Assembly (NCBI RefSeq): GCF_035930445.1
Contig: NZ_CP142394.1
Coordinates: 405,501-469,500 of the forward strand
Direction: 5' to 3'
Length of the DNA: 64,000 bases
Source: Sphingopyxis chilensis
Lineage (GTDB): Bacteria > Pseudomonadota > Alphaproteobacteria > Sphingomonadales > Sphingomonadaceae
Shown: piece after piece, positions 45,919 to 54,521 of the stretch
How positions within the stretch are numbered: the first letter of the stretch is position 1
How the letters are laid out: every line of letters begins with the position of its first letter
Notes under the pieces: generated by a model
Told to the model about the DNA's origin: nothing
Databases searched by the model: none
Seen by the model: only the letters and a program-made list of their open reading frames with translations
Translations under genes and position numbers: made by a program

Positions 45919-46913
45919 GTGGCGATCCAGTCGATGATGGGATCTACTCCCATGGAAAAGGGGTCGGTGCAGGGCAGGCCGAGCGCGTCGGCGGTCTCGG
46001 CGCACAGCCGTTCTGCCTCGGCAGGCGAAAGCTTGGAGGTATTGAGCGCGACGCCGACGGCGCGGACGCCGGGGTTGGTGAGCCCCGCGACCTGAAGGTT
46101 CGCGTCGAGGGTCTCCCGAAGCCCGGGCATGGGATAGTGCGGCAGCCCGCGCATGTGCGGGCGCACGGGGTCGTGGCAGAGCACCAGCGCGTCGGGCTGC
46201 GCGCCGTGCAGGAGGCCCGTCGAAACCCCGGCGAAGGAGGGGTGGAAAAGCGAACCCTGACCCTCGATCAGGTCCCATCCGTCATCGTCGCGCGCGGGCG
46301 ACAACTGTTCGATGGCGCCCGAGATGAAATCGGCGATCACCGCGTCGAGCGGCACGCCGCTGCCGGCGATCAGAATGCCCGTCTGGCCCGTCGCGCGGAA
46401 ATCGGCCGCCATGCCCCGCGCGCGCATCGCGCGTTCGAGGCAGAGAGTCGCGTACATCTTGCCGACCGAACAATCGGTGCCGACGGCGAGCAGACGCTTG
46501 CCGGCGCGGCGCTTGCCATTGCCGATCGGGATGTCGGGGCGCGGATCGCGGACGTCGTGGAGCGTGCGGCCATGGCGCCTGGCCGCTTCGACCAGCGCCG
46601 GCTCGTCGCGCAGCCGGTTGTGGAGGCCGGAGGCGACGTCGAGCCCCGCCTCGATCGCCGCGACGGCATCGCGGACGAGGTCGTCGCCCAGCTTGCCCCC
46701 CGCATTGGCGATGCCGAGCACAAGCGTCCGGGCGCCTGCGGCGACCGCTTCGGCAAAGCCCATGCGAGGCAGGCCCAGCGACAGCTCGCAATCGTCATGG
46801 CGGAATTCGCCGATACAATCGTCGGGCCGGAAAACCGCAAGGCCGCGCGACGTCTTGATGCCGACTTCGTCGTTCACATGGCCAAGATAAAGAAGATAGG
46901 GGCTGGCGATCAT
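45876..46913 (-). CDS. dgcN: DUF1611 protein, D-glutamate N-acetyltransferase (DgcN-like)
   Basis: 345 aa from the ATG at 46913, with GAGAGG upstream. Family features: N-terminal GIKTSRGLAVFRPDDCIGEF, a P-loop-like GTDCSVGKM (145-153), then IEGQGSLFHPSFAGVS and ALVLCHDPVRPHMRGLPHYP. DgcN acetylates D-glutamate to N-acetyl-D-glutamate (established for homologues; not shown here). Cytoplasmic. The 43-bp overlap with dgcA shows close coupling. First gene of the minus-strand array; a LysR-type site lies 77 bp upstream. Confidence 0.78.
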   Translation of the reverse strand: MIASPYLLYLGHVNDEVGIKTSRGLAVFRPDDCIGEFRHDDCELSLGLPRMGFAEAVAAGARTLVLGIANAGGKLGDDLVRDAVAAIEAGLDVASGLHNRLRDEPALVEAARRHGRTLHDVRDPRPDIPIGNGKRRAGKRLLAVGTDCSVGKMYATLCLERAMRARGMAADFRATGQTGILIAGSGVPLDAVIADFISGAIEQLSPARDDDGWDLIEGQGSLFHPSFAGVSTGLLHGAQPDALVLCHDPVRPHMRGLPHYPMPGLRETLDANLQVAGLTNPGVRAVGVALNTSKLSPAEAERLCAETADALGLPCTDPFSMGVDPIIDWIATCFEPSPRKATLSL

Positions 46914-46989
46914 GAAATGCCTCTCAGGTGGGGACGCAGGCATCATGATCGAAGCATGGCGTGCGCGCGTCTTCAAAGGCGATACAGGC

Positions 46990-47008
46990 CCATAACCGGT
47001 GGCTATAT
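46990..47008. promoter_or_regulatory. LysR-type operator before dgcN
   Basis: CCATAACCGGTGGCTATAT with a T-N11-A core (T46993, A47005) and dyad ATAACC-GGT-GGCTAT. It matches the site at 37634-37652 in 17 of 19 bases. It lies in the divergent region between dgcN (minus) and the sulfatase at 47090 (plus), which also holds TTATCTGAC-type bases (minus strand, near 47041-47048). Confidence 0.6.
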
Positions 47009-47089
47009 ATTCGACTAACATACTTCTGCGACAAATCTTGTCAGATAAATAGGCCAATTCAATCGGGGTCGTCTGCGAGAGGGTTAAGC

Positions 47090-48847
47090 ATGAAAGTTTC
47101 GAAGTCGATAAGGCGTGCCATGCGCGGGGCTGCGGCGACCGCCGCGGCATTTGCGCTGCTCGCGGGGCCGTGCGCGCACGCGGCGACCGGGCAAGCCACG
47201 GCACGGTCCGCCGCGCCGGCACCGGCGGAGCAGGCCAAGCGCCCCAATGTGATCGTCATCCTCGTCGACGACATGGGATTTTCGGATATCGGGCCCTATG
47301 GCAGCGAGATCACCACGCCCAACCTCGACGCGCTGGCCAAAAACGGCCTTCGCTTCACCCAATTCTACAATACGGCGCGTTGCAGCCCGTCGCGCGCGTC
47401 GCTGCTGACGGGGCTTTATCCGCACGAAGCGGGAATGGGAGGGCTCGACAGCGTCGTGCGCGCCGGGGCGGGCGGTTTGCAGGGCCGTATCGCCGACCGC
47501 GCGGTCACGATCGCCGAGGTGCTGAAGCCCGCAGGCTATTTCACGGGAATGGCGGGTAAATGGCATATCGGCGCGCAGAACGGCACGCCGCCGAAAGAAG
47601 TGGGGTTCGACCGATCCCTCTTTCACAAGGGCGGGACCTATTTCCCGAACCAGCCGGGCCGCGAGTTCGCCATGATCGACGGTCAGCGCACCCGGCTCGA
47701 TTCGCCCGAAGTGGGCAAGGGCGAATGGTATGCGTCGGACATGCTGGTCGACTGGACCGTGCGTTTCGTTGATGAAGCGAAAGCGGAAGGAAAGCCCTTC
47801 TTCCTCTATCTGCCGTTTACCGCCGTCCATTTCCCGGTGATGGCGCCCGCCGACGAGATCGCGAAGTTCAAGGGCAAATATATGGCGGGCTGGGAAAAGC
47901 TGCGCCGCGACCGCTTGGAGCGCCAGAAGGCGATGGGGCTGATAGCCCCCGATGCGGCGCTGCCCGGCGCGTTGCCCGAAGCCTATGACTGGGACAAGAT
48001 GTCGGCCGCGGACAAGGATCGGTTCGACACGATCATGGCCGTCTATGCCGCCGCGGTTTCGCGGATGGACAAGGCGGTCGGAACGCTGGTCGCCGACCTG
48101 AAGGCGCGCGGCGAGTTCGACAACACGTTGATCCTCTTCATGTCGGACAATGGCGGCAACGCCGAAAGCGGCCCCGACGGACGCACCGGCGCGGCGCCGT
48201 GGGGCGGGAAGAATTCGAACGTCTTCGTCGGGCTCAACTGGGCGACACTCCAGAACACGCCGTTCCGCTATTTCAAACATTATGCCGAGGAAGGCGGAAT
48301 CGCGACGCCGCTGATCGTCTCGTGGCCCGCCGGGATCGACGCGAAGGTTCGCGGCACGATGGTGCGCGAGCCGGGCCATCTCGTCGATGTCATGCCGACG
48401 CTGGTGGAGCTGGTCGGCGCCAAATATCCGGCGCGCTTTGACGGGCACGACATCCGCCCGATGTCGGGGCGCAGCTTTGCCGGCGCGTTCGAAGGCGAGG
48501 CACTGACGCGCAGCGTGCCGATATTCTGGGAGCATGAGGGCAACAAGGCGGTGCGCGACGGCAAGTGGAAGCTGGTCGCGCAATTCGGCACGCCCTGGCA
48601 GCTTTATGACATGAGCAGCGACCGGACCGAGACGCGCGACCTTGCCGCCGCGCACCCCGACATCGCCGCGCGCATGGCGAAGCAGTGGGAGGACTGGGCC
48701 GCGAAAAGCTTCGTCGACCCGTGGCCGAGGAAGGTCGACGGCGGCGTGGTGAAGGGCCGGCTGGAAGGCGGCAAGGCGCCGGGACCGGGTAAAGGCAAGC
48801 GCGGCAAGGGGAAGCGCAAGCGTGCGCGGGCCGCGGCGGGCGAATGA
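47090..48847 (+). CDS. Exported Cys-type arylsulfatase (first)
   Basis: 585 aa from the ATG at 47090 with GAGAGGG upstream. Signal peptide about 1-32. Sulfatase fold: NVIVILVDDMGFSDIGPYGS (metal Asp-Asp) and the modification site CSPSR with Cys98, to be oxidised to formylglycine. GKWHIG and FMSDNGG follow. Cys rather than Ser at the site requires FGE, encoded at 19454. The last 30 residues are an unusual Lys/Arg/Gly tail (KGKRGKGKRKRARA) that could bind polyanions. Removes sulfate esters from a glycan or aryl compound in the periplasm. Confidence 0.92.
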   Translation: MKVSKSIRRAMRGAAATAAAFALLAGPCAHAATGQATARSAAPAPAEQAKRPNVIVILVDDMGFSDIGPYGSEITTPNLDALAKNGLRFTQFYNTARCSPSRASLLTGLYPHEAGMGGLDSVVRAGAGGLQGRIADRAVTIAEVLKPAGYFTGMAGKWHIGAQNGTPPKEVGFDRSLFHKGGTYFPNQPGREFAMIDGQRTRLDSPEVGKGEWYASDMLVDWTVRFVDEAKAEGKPFFLYLPFTAVHFPVMAPADEIAKFKGKYMAGWEKLRRDRLERQKAMGLIAPDAALPGALPEAYDWDKMSAADKDRFDTIMAVYAAAVSRMDKAVGTLVADLKARGEFDNTLILFMSDNGGNAESGPDGRTGAAPWGGKNSNVFVGLNWATLQNTPFRYFKHYAEEGGIATPLIVSWPAGIDAKVRGTMVREPGHLVDVMPTLVELVGAKYPARFDGHDIRPMSGRSFAGAFEGEALTRSVPIFWEHEGNKAVRDGKWKLVAQFGTPWQLYDMSSDRTETRDLAAAHPDIAARMAKQWEDWAAKSFVDPWPRKVDGGVVKGRLEGGKAPGPGKGKRGKGKRKRARAAAGE

Positions 48848-48879
48848 CGCGCACGGCGTCCGGTGCGCCGCAAAAAGAA

Positions 48880-48909
48880 GCCCGCAATCGCCAGGTGGCG
48901 ATTGCGGGC
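48880..48909 (-). terminator. Terminator between converging sulfatase and TonB receptor genes
   Basis: A perfect 13-bp stem (GCCCGCAATCGCC / GGCGATTGCGGGC) with a 4-nt loop. On the minus strand it is followed by TTCTTTTTG, so it ends the receptor transcript. Confidence 0.8.
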
Positions 48910-48933
48910 CAATGGGACCCAAGGAGGTTGGGA

Positions 48934-51654
48934 TCAGAAGCGGAAGCGGACGCCGACGCGGTAGATCGTCTCGAGGAAACGCGTCTGCCACGGATAGCTG
49001 TGGCCCTCGGCGTCATATTGCCGGCGGTTCGTTGCCGCCGCGCCGAGCAGGTTCGTCGCGCTGAACGCGATCGTCACATTCTTCGTCGGATCGAGCGTCG
49101 CGTTGAAGTCGAGGCTGCCGCGGCCATCCTCGATGATCGGTGTTGTCGGGCCGAGCACCGCATTCCCGAGCAACGGATCGTTGACCCGGTTATAGTCGGC
49201 CACGAAGTCCGAACGGTAATTATACGAAAGCCGGGCCGAGAAGGACTGGTTCTCGTAAAAGACCGACGCGTTCGCGATATGGTTCGACACACCGGCGATC
49301 CGCTGCTTGCCCGGCAGGGTCGCGGCCAGCGCATCGGGCAATTCGGTTCCATGGTCGATATAGGTATAGTTCGCGAGGACACCGAAATTCTGCAGCCATT
49401 CAGGCAGTTGCGGGAAGCGCAGGAAGGTGCGGAACGCCGCTTCGATGCCGCGCAGGCGGCCTTCGCCGCCGTTGAACGGACGTGTGACGCGCAGCCGGCC
49501 GAATTCGGCGTCGTCGATATCGGTCGTGAAATCGGAGATGAAGCCGGTCACGTCGCGCTGGAAGGCGCCGAAGGTCAGCGAGCCGCCGCGCGAGAAATAC
49601 CATTCGAGCGACGCGTCGTAATTCTGCGACTTGATCGGATCGAGGTCGGCGTTGCCGCCCGAAGCATTGCGGACGCAATCGACATCGTTCGGATCGGTGT
49701 TGCAGATCGCCGAAGGCGCGCCGATGGTCAGCGACGGGTTGAGGTCGCCGAAACCGGGACGCGTGCGCGTTTCGGTGAAAGCGAGGCGGAGTTGCAGCTT
49801 CGGTGCCAGGCGAATGCGCGCGCTGATGTTGGGCAGGAAGTCGGTGTAGCTATTCGACTGCGACACCGGCGTCACCGTGGTAACGCCGCCCGTTGTTACC
49901 CGGTCAAAGCCGTTGATTTCGGTCTCGGTGCGAACGGCGCGCAAGCCGACGAGGCCGTCGACCGTCATGCTGCCGATGTCGAAGGCATAGCGGCCCTGGA
50001 CATAGCCCGCATATCCCTTTTCGTTGCCGAAATAGACCCGGTCGAGCGGCGGGACTTCGGTGCGGTCGCCCGTGAGGTCGCGCAGGAAGTCCAGATTGTC
50101 CATGATGCTGTCGGTGGTCGGGGTCAGGAAAACGCGCGTGACCGGCACCTTGTCGCCGCGAAAGCCCGGTGCGACGGTGCTGTATTCGAGCGGCAGCAGC
50201 GAATAGAATTGGCCGGCGGGCGCGTTGCCGCTTTCCGAATAATTGGCGAAATCGAAGTCGCGGCTGTTGAAGCGGACGCCGGCCTGGACGTTGGTAATGC
50301 CCGTCGGCCCCATCCGGTAATCGAGGTCGAGCCGCCCCTGCCAGTCGCGGCCGTGGTTGCGCTCGCCATTCTCGCCGAGCCCCACCATGCGATAGCGCGA
50401 CGGGTCGTTGACGGGGAAATCGTCGACGACGACGGTGCCGCCACCGGCGCCGATATCGGTGTCGAAATCATAGGTGCGCGTCGGTTGCGGGACGACGAGC
50501 GAATAGTTGAACTGCGTCGTCCGCCGCGTGAAGGTCGAATCGGTGAAGGCGACGTCGCCCGTGATCTTCAGCCCGTCGCGCTTCCAGATAAAGCCGGTGC
50601 CCGCCTGATAGGTGTCGGTCTTTCCCGTCACGACATTCTGGTTGCCGGTCGGGATGCCGCCGGCAGTCGCCGTCATGCTCTTGACCTGGTTGGTGCCGGA
50701 GAACAGTTCGATGTCGCTCAGATTGGCCTGCACGCCCGAGTTGATCTGGAGGTTGCTGCCATAGCCGCTGCTCCGATAGCCTTGGAACAGGAAGTCGGCA
50801 TAAAATTCGAGTTCGTTGCTCGGCCGCCATTGCAGCGCGGTCGCCACCGACGGGCGATAGCGGTCGGCGGTGTTATAGTTGATGTTGACGAACGACGGAT
50901 AACGGATCGTGCCGAGCCCGGGCACGTTGTTGCGCACGAGGATCGCCTGCGCGACGTTGCGCGAGGAATCGAGGAATTTGAGGTCGGTGTAGGATCCCTC
51001 GATCAAGAAGCCGATCTCGCCGATCCCCGTGTCCCACCGTTTGCTGAGGAGGAGGTTTGCGTCGACGCCCAGCTTTTGCGATTGCTTCCAATGCACCCCG
51101 CTGATGCCGCCCGCGATGCGGTCGCCTTTGAAGTCGAGCGGTTTGCGGGCACGCACGTCGATCAGGCCCGCGACGCCGGGTTCGAGCAGATTGGCACTGC
51201 CCGATTTATAGACGTCGAGGCGCGCGATGCTGCTCGACGGGAAATCCTGGAGCGCGACGGCGCGGCCCTGGCCGGTGAAGAGTTCGCGCCCGTTGTATGT
51301 CGTCGCGATATTGGGCAGGCCGCGCACGCGGGTGCCGGCGGCGGTGCCATTAGCATAATCGACCTGGACGCCGGTGATGCGCGCGAGCGATTCGGTCGCG
51401 GTGACGTCGGGCAGCTTGCCGATATCCTCGGCCACGATCGAATCGACGATCTGGTCCGAATCCTCCTTGATCGCCTGCGAGGTTTCGAGGCTGCGCTGAA
51501 TTGCGGTGACGACGATCGCGTCGTCGGCCTGCGGATCTTCGGGCGCCGAGTCGACGGTGACCTGCCCGTCCTGGTCCTGTGCCAGCGCCGCCGAAGGCAT
51601 GGCGATGAGCCCCAAGGCCGATGTCGTGCACGCCAGGATTATCTTGTTTCGCAT
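48934..51654 (-). CDS. TonB-dependent receptor of the sulfated-glycan locus
   Basis: 906 aa from the ATG at 51654 (GGGGAGAAG upstream). Signal peptide 1-26 (TTSALGLIAMPSAALAQ), TonB-box-like AIVVTAIQRSLETSQ, plug (VDSIVAEDIGKLPDVTATES; ATYNGRELFTGQGRAVALQD), barrel ending YRVGVRFRF. It belongs to the same carbohydrate-type group as the receptor at 26465. It likely imports oligosaccharides of the sulfated polysaccharide. It lies 86 bp downstream of the second sulfatase and that gap has the motif TCTGATATGTATAG (51677-51690). Confidence 0.9.
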   Translation of the reverse strand: MRNKIILACTTSALGLIAMPSAALAQDQDGQVTVDSAPEDPQADDAIVVTAIQRSLETSQAIKEDSDQIVDSIVAEDIGKLPDVTATESLARITGVQVDYANGTAAGTRVRGLPNIATTYNGRELFTGQGRAVALQDFPSSSIARLDVYKSGSANLLEPGVAGLIDVRARKPLDFKGDRIAGGISGVHWKQSQKLGVDANLLLSKRWDTGIGEIGFLIEGSYTDLKFLDSSRNVAQAILVRNNVPGLGTIRYPSFVNINYNTADRYRPSVATALQWRPSNELEFYADFLFQGYRSSGYGSNLQINSGVQANLSDIELFSGTNQVKSMTATAGGIPTGNQNVVTGKTDTYQAGTGFIWKRDGLKITGDVAFTDSTFTRRTTQFNYSLVVPQPTRTYDFDTDIGAGGGTVVVDDFPVNDPSRYRMVGLGENGERNHGRDWQGRLDLDYRMGPTGITNVQAGVRFNSRDFDFANYSESGNAPAGQFYSLLPLEYSTVAPGFRGDKVPVTRVFLTPTTDSIMDNLDFLRDLTGDRTEVPPLDRVYFGNEKGYAGYVQGRYAFDIGSMTVDGLVGLRAVRTETEINGFDRVTTGGVTTVTPVSQSNSYTDFLPNISARIRLAPKLQLRLAFTETRTRPGFGDLNPSLTIGAPSAICNTDPNDVDCVRNASGGNADLDPIKSQNYDASLEWYFSRGGSLTFGAFQRDVTGFISDFTTDIDDAEFGRLRVTRPFNGGEGRLRGIEAAFRTFLRFPQLPEWLQNFGVLANYTYIDHGTELPDALAATLPGKQRIAGVSNHIANASVFYENQSFSARLSYNYRSDFVADYNRVNDPLLGNAVLGPTTPIIEDGRGSLDFNATLDPTKNVTIAFSATNLLGAAATNRRQYDAEGHSYPWQTRFLETIYRVGVRFRF

Positions 51655-51740
51655 TGTGAACTTCTCCCCCTTCAAATCTGATATGTATAGAATTAATATG
51701 ATAAAATTCGGCGCGAAGCCGCCGGTTAGCTGCCCGTGCG

Positions 51741-53198
51741 CTATCTGGCGCGGCGCCGGGGCAAGGCTGGTTGCGGCAAGCTCGCGATCCACTTCGAAAG
51801 CTTCGCCGACAGCTTGGCGGCGGTCGCGGGATCTTCGGTCTTTCGATCACGCTGTTCCCGCGGATCCTCTTCGATATTGTAGAGTTCGGCGCCACCGCCG
51901 TCGGCGTTCATCAACAGCTTCCACGGGCCCGAGCGGATCGAATAGAGCGGGCCGAAGGCTTCGCCGCCGGGGCGTGCGATATGGCTGTAGATGTCGGGGC
52001 GCGTGGCGATCGGCTGGCCGCGCCAGGCGGCGGACATATCGATGCCGTCGATCCCCGCTGGCTTTTCGGCGCCGGTGATGGCCGCGAGGGTCGGAAGCAG
52101 GTCGACCGCCTGCGTCACGCTCTGTGCGTCGCGGCCGCCGCCGGCGATATGGCCGGGCCAGCGCACGATCAGAGGCTGGCGTATTCCGCCTTCGTACAGG
52201 CTCGCTTTCCGGCCGCGATAGGGCGCCGCCGACCCCGGGGTATCGGCGCCGATGGTGGGGCCGTTGTCGGAGGTGAAGACGATCAGCGTATCGTCAAGCT
52301 CGCCGGCCTGCCGCAGCCCATCGACGAGCCGGCCGATCTCGGCATCCATCGCGACGAGCACGGCGAGGAACTGGTCCTCGCGCGGCGTGGCGCCCTTGCC
52401 CTTGGTCGCGGCGAGCTGCGCGGCGCTGGGCACCCACGGCGTGTGCATGTCGGTCAGCCACAGCTGCGCGAACCACGGACGGTCCTTGCTGCGCCCCACG
52501 AAATCGATCGTCTTGTCGATGAAGCGGCCGGTGATCTCGGCGCGCGGCAGCCATTCGACCGGGCCCTGTCCCAGTTCGGCGCTCTGCTGGCCCAGCTTGT
52601 TGGTAAGGTCGGTCGGCAGGACGCGCGGGCCGAGGCCTTCCCATTGAGTATAGCTTTCGTCGAAGCCATAGGCTGACGGCAGCGGCGCGTCGCCGATGTC
52701 GCGCCCGCCACCGAGGTGCCATTTGCCGAAATGGCCGGTAGCATAGCCGGCCTGTCGCATCAGGCGCGGCAGCATGGGGAGCGACGGGTCGAGCCAGTCG
52801 GCCTGCCCGAAGTTACGGTTGCGCTTGCGATCGTGGATATAGGTCACGAAACGATCGCGGGCAGGGAAGCGACCGGTCATGAAGCCGGCGCGCGAGGGCG
52901 AACAGATCGGCGCGGCATCGTAGAATTGCGTCATCACCATGCCGTCGCGGGCGAGCGCGTCGATGTTCGGCGTCGCAACCAGCTTGTTGCCGGTCAGCGA
53001 CAGGTCGGCATATCCCATGTCATCGATCAGGATAAAGAGGATGTTCGGCTGCCGCGCCGGCGCGTGCGGAGCCGATTTCGCTGGCGTGTCAGCGGGGGCG
53101 ACGCCTTGGGCGGGTGCCACGCCGGCGCCGAGCATCGCGAAAAGGGCGGCCCCTGCCGCCCCGATCGCCCATCTCCGCGTGTGCCGTGCCGATTTCAT
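51741..53198 (-). CDS. Exported Cys-type sulfatase (second)
   Basis: 485 aa from the ATG at 53198 with AGGGAGGA at ideal spacing. Signal peptide 1-30 (WAIGAAGAALFAMLGAGVAP). NILFILIDDMGYADLSLTGN, modification site CSPSRAGFMTGR with Cys99, GKWHLGGG, FTSDNGP. It is a formylglycine sulfatase of the arylsulfatase A type common in polysaccharide loci. Divergent from the GH-A-like gene at 53294; upstream of the TonB receptor on the same strand. Confidence 0.92.
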   Translation of the reverse strand: MKSARHTRRWAIGAAGAALFAMLGAGVAPAQGVAPADTPAKSAPHAPARQPNILFILIDDMGYADLSLTGNKLVATPNIDALARDGMVMTQFYDAAPICSPSRAGFMTGRFPARDRFVTYIHDRKRNRNFGQADWLDPSLPMLPRLMRQAGYATGHFGKWHLGGGRDIGDAPLPSAYGFDESYTQWEGLGPRVLPTDLTNKLGQQSAELGQGPVEWLPRAEITGRFIDKTIDFVGRSKDRPWFAQLWLTDMHTPWVPSAAQLAATKGKGATPREDQFLAVLVAMDAEIGRLVDGLRQAGELDDTLIVFTSDNGPTIGADTPGSAAPYRGRKASLYEGGIRQPLIVRWPGHIAGGGRDAQSVTQAVDLLPTLAAITGAEKPAGIDGIDMSAAWRGQPIATRPDIYSHIARPGGEAFGPLYSIRSGPWKLLMNADGGGAELYNIEEDPREQRDRKTEDPATAAKLSAKLSKWIASLPQPALPRRRAR

Positions 53199-53231
53199 CC
53201 ATTCCTCCCTTGCCCGGCTGTACGCCATCGT

Positions 53232-53245
53232 TATATCTGTATTAT
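53232..53245. promoter_or_regulatory. Candidate shared operator in the sulfatase/GH divergent region
   Basis: TATATCTGTATTAT, agreeing at 12 of 14 bases with TATATCTGATTTAT (minus strand, 54481-54494). Related TCTGATAT-containing sequences occur at 51677-51690 and 60183-60194. All four lie in promoter regions of the 47-64 kb locus. Confidence 0.4.
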
Positions 53246-53293
53246 CGTATAATTAAGATGAGTCAAGGTTTCAGCACAGAACGGGAGGGCGAA

Positions 53294-54457
53294 ATGCCGG
53301 GGAAATGGATTTGGGCCGCTGGTGCCGCAACGATGATGCACCCCGGCGCCGCTGCGGCACAGGGCGCGCTCGGCGCGAATTTCAACGAGCATTTCGAGGA
53401 TGTCGATTATCGGGAAATCGATGACGCGGGCGCCAAATGGATCCGCCTGTTCCTGCCCATGCCGCAGGTCGATCGCGGCGCGGCGGAGCATAGCGCCGTG
53501 CCGCAGGTCGATCGCGGCGCGGCGGAGCATGGCGCCATCCGCACCACCCTTGAAGCGAGTGCGCGGGGGTACAAGACGATCTTCACGCTGAAATGGCCGC
53601 AAACCGACCGCGACTTTGCCAAGGCGGGAAGCGCGGATTTCGCGCGCGAGCTCGCGCGACTCGATGCCGTGCTACCGCTGGTGATGGGCAAGGTCGATAT
53701 ATTGGTGATCGGCAACGAACCCTATTTCGAAACGCGCGAGCAGGACCGCGACCTCGATCTTAACGCCTTTTACGAAGCGATGGCGGCTCGTATCATCGCC
53801 TATCGCAAGGCCAATTGTGGCGGCGAGTGCAAGACGAAACTCTATATGGGCGCGCTCAACCGGCTCGACCTTAAAAAGAATATCACGCCGTCGACCGAAC
53901 GCTGGCTGGCTTATGTGAAAGCGACGCCCGAGATCGAGGGCGTCAACATCCACCCGCATGTTCCAAAGATCGAGCTGTCGAAAGCCTTCCTCGACTATAT
54001 CCTGCCGCGGATGCGGCCCGAGCAGACATTCATCGTCACCGAATTTTCGCTCGTCGGCTGGTGGCAGCAGAATCTGACCAAGCCGGTCGCGCCGGCCTTT
54101 GCCGACAAGTATCAGGCGCCGCGTAACGCGCAAAACTGGCAGATCATCAAGGCGGCGCTCGAAACGCCTTTTCCCAAGGCGCAGTGGGACGATTTCCTGC
54201 GGATGAGCCCGTGGTTCGAGAACCGCAAACATTATCTCGTCAACCAGATGAAGATGTTCCGCGACACCGGCCGGTTGGCGGTCGCGACCTATGGGTTCAA
54301 GCAGGGCAGTTCGATGTCGAACAATTTCGGTCCGAAGAAGACGCCGTGGCTGCTAAACAGCGTCTATGCCGGGCGGACGATCCGTCCCAATCCCGACGGC
54401 ACCACGGCATTCAATTACGCGTGGATAGACGATTTCCGACGGATGCAGGCGAAATAG
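53294..54457 (+). CDS. Putative clan GH-A glycoside hydrolase (first paralogue, with internal duplication)
   Basis: 387 aa from the ATG at 53294 (GGGAGGG upstream). Signal peptide 1-23. Strand/helix pattern of a TIM barrel with two candidate catalytic glutamates: Glu142 in VIGNEPY (acid/base, the classical NEP of clan GH-A) and Glu250 in FIVTEFSLVGWW (nucleophile). I cannot place it in a numbered family. It is a close paralogue of the gene at 56122, and a sulfatase lies between the two. Residues 56-81 hold a 13-residue tandem duplication (PQVDRGAAEH) absent from the paralogue. Probably periplasmic and active on the sulfated glycan. Confidence 0.6.
   Translation: MPGKWIWAAGAATMMHPGAAAAQGALGANFNEHFEDVDYREIDDAGAKWIRLFLPMPQVDRGAAEHSAVPQVDRGAAEHGAIRTTLEASARGYKTIFTLKWPQTDRDFAKAGSADFARELARLDAVLPLVMGKVDILVIGNEPYFETREQDRDLDLNAFYEAMAARIIAYRKANCGGECKTKLYMGALNRLDLKKNITPSTERWLAYVKATPEIEGVNIHPHVPKIELSKAFLDYILPRMRPEQTFIVTEFSLVGWWQQNLTKPVAPAFADKYQAPRNAQNWQIIKAALETPFPKAQWDDFLRMSPWFENRKHYLVNQMKMFRDTGRLAVATYGFKQGSSMSNNFGPKKTPWLLNSVYAGRTIRPNPDGTTAFNYAWIDDFRRMQAK
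53459..53536 (+). repeat. 39-bp in-frame tandem duplication
   Basis: Units 53459-53497 and 53498-53536 match at 37 of 39 bases and encode MPQVDRGAAEHSA and VPQVDRGAAEHGA. The paralogous gene at 56122 has only one such unit (MPQLDRGAADHGA). This indicates a recent expansion inside a coding region. Confidence 0.9.
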
Positions 54458-54480
54458 CCCCGCCGCGTTGCGCGCTCATA

Positions 54481-54494
54481 ATAAATCAGATATA
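54481..54494. promoter_or_regulatory. Candidate shared operator before the third sulfatase
   Basis: ATAAATCAGATATA; its reverse complement TATATCTGATTTAT is nearly the same as the sequence at 53232-53245. It lies 28 bp before the GTG start at 54522. Confidence 0.4.
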
Positions 54495-54521
54495 TCCTAC
54501 TCAAGTCGATAGGAGAGGGTC

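Noticed and set aside
44929..46913. Peptidoglycan-recycling dipeptide epimerase with an unrelated ATP-binding protein
   Set aside because: The 43-bp overlap with a DUF1611 gene and the surrounding D-amino-acid deacylases fit the DgcN-DgcA pair better; kept as an alternative in the annotation.
48844..51681. 945-codon open frame on the plus strand opposite the TonB receptor
   Set aside because: It is antisense to a receptor with signal peptide, plug and barrel motifs; its translation is Arg/Asp/Val-rich with no recognisable domain. Such long antisense frames are common in GC-rich DNA.
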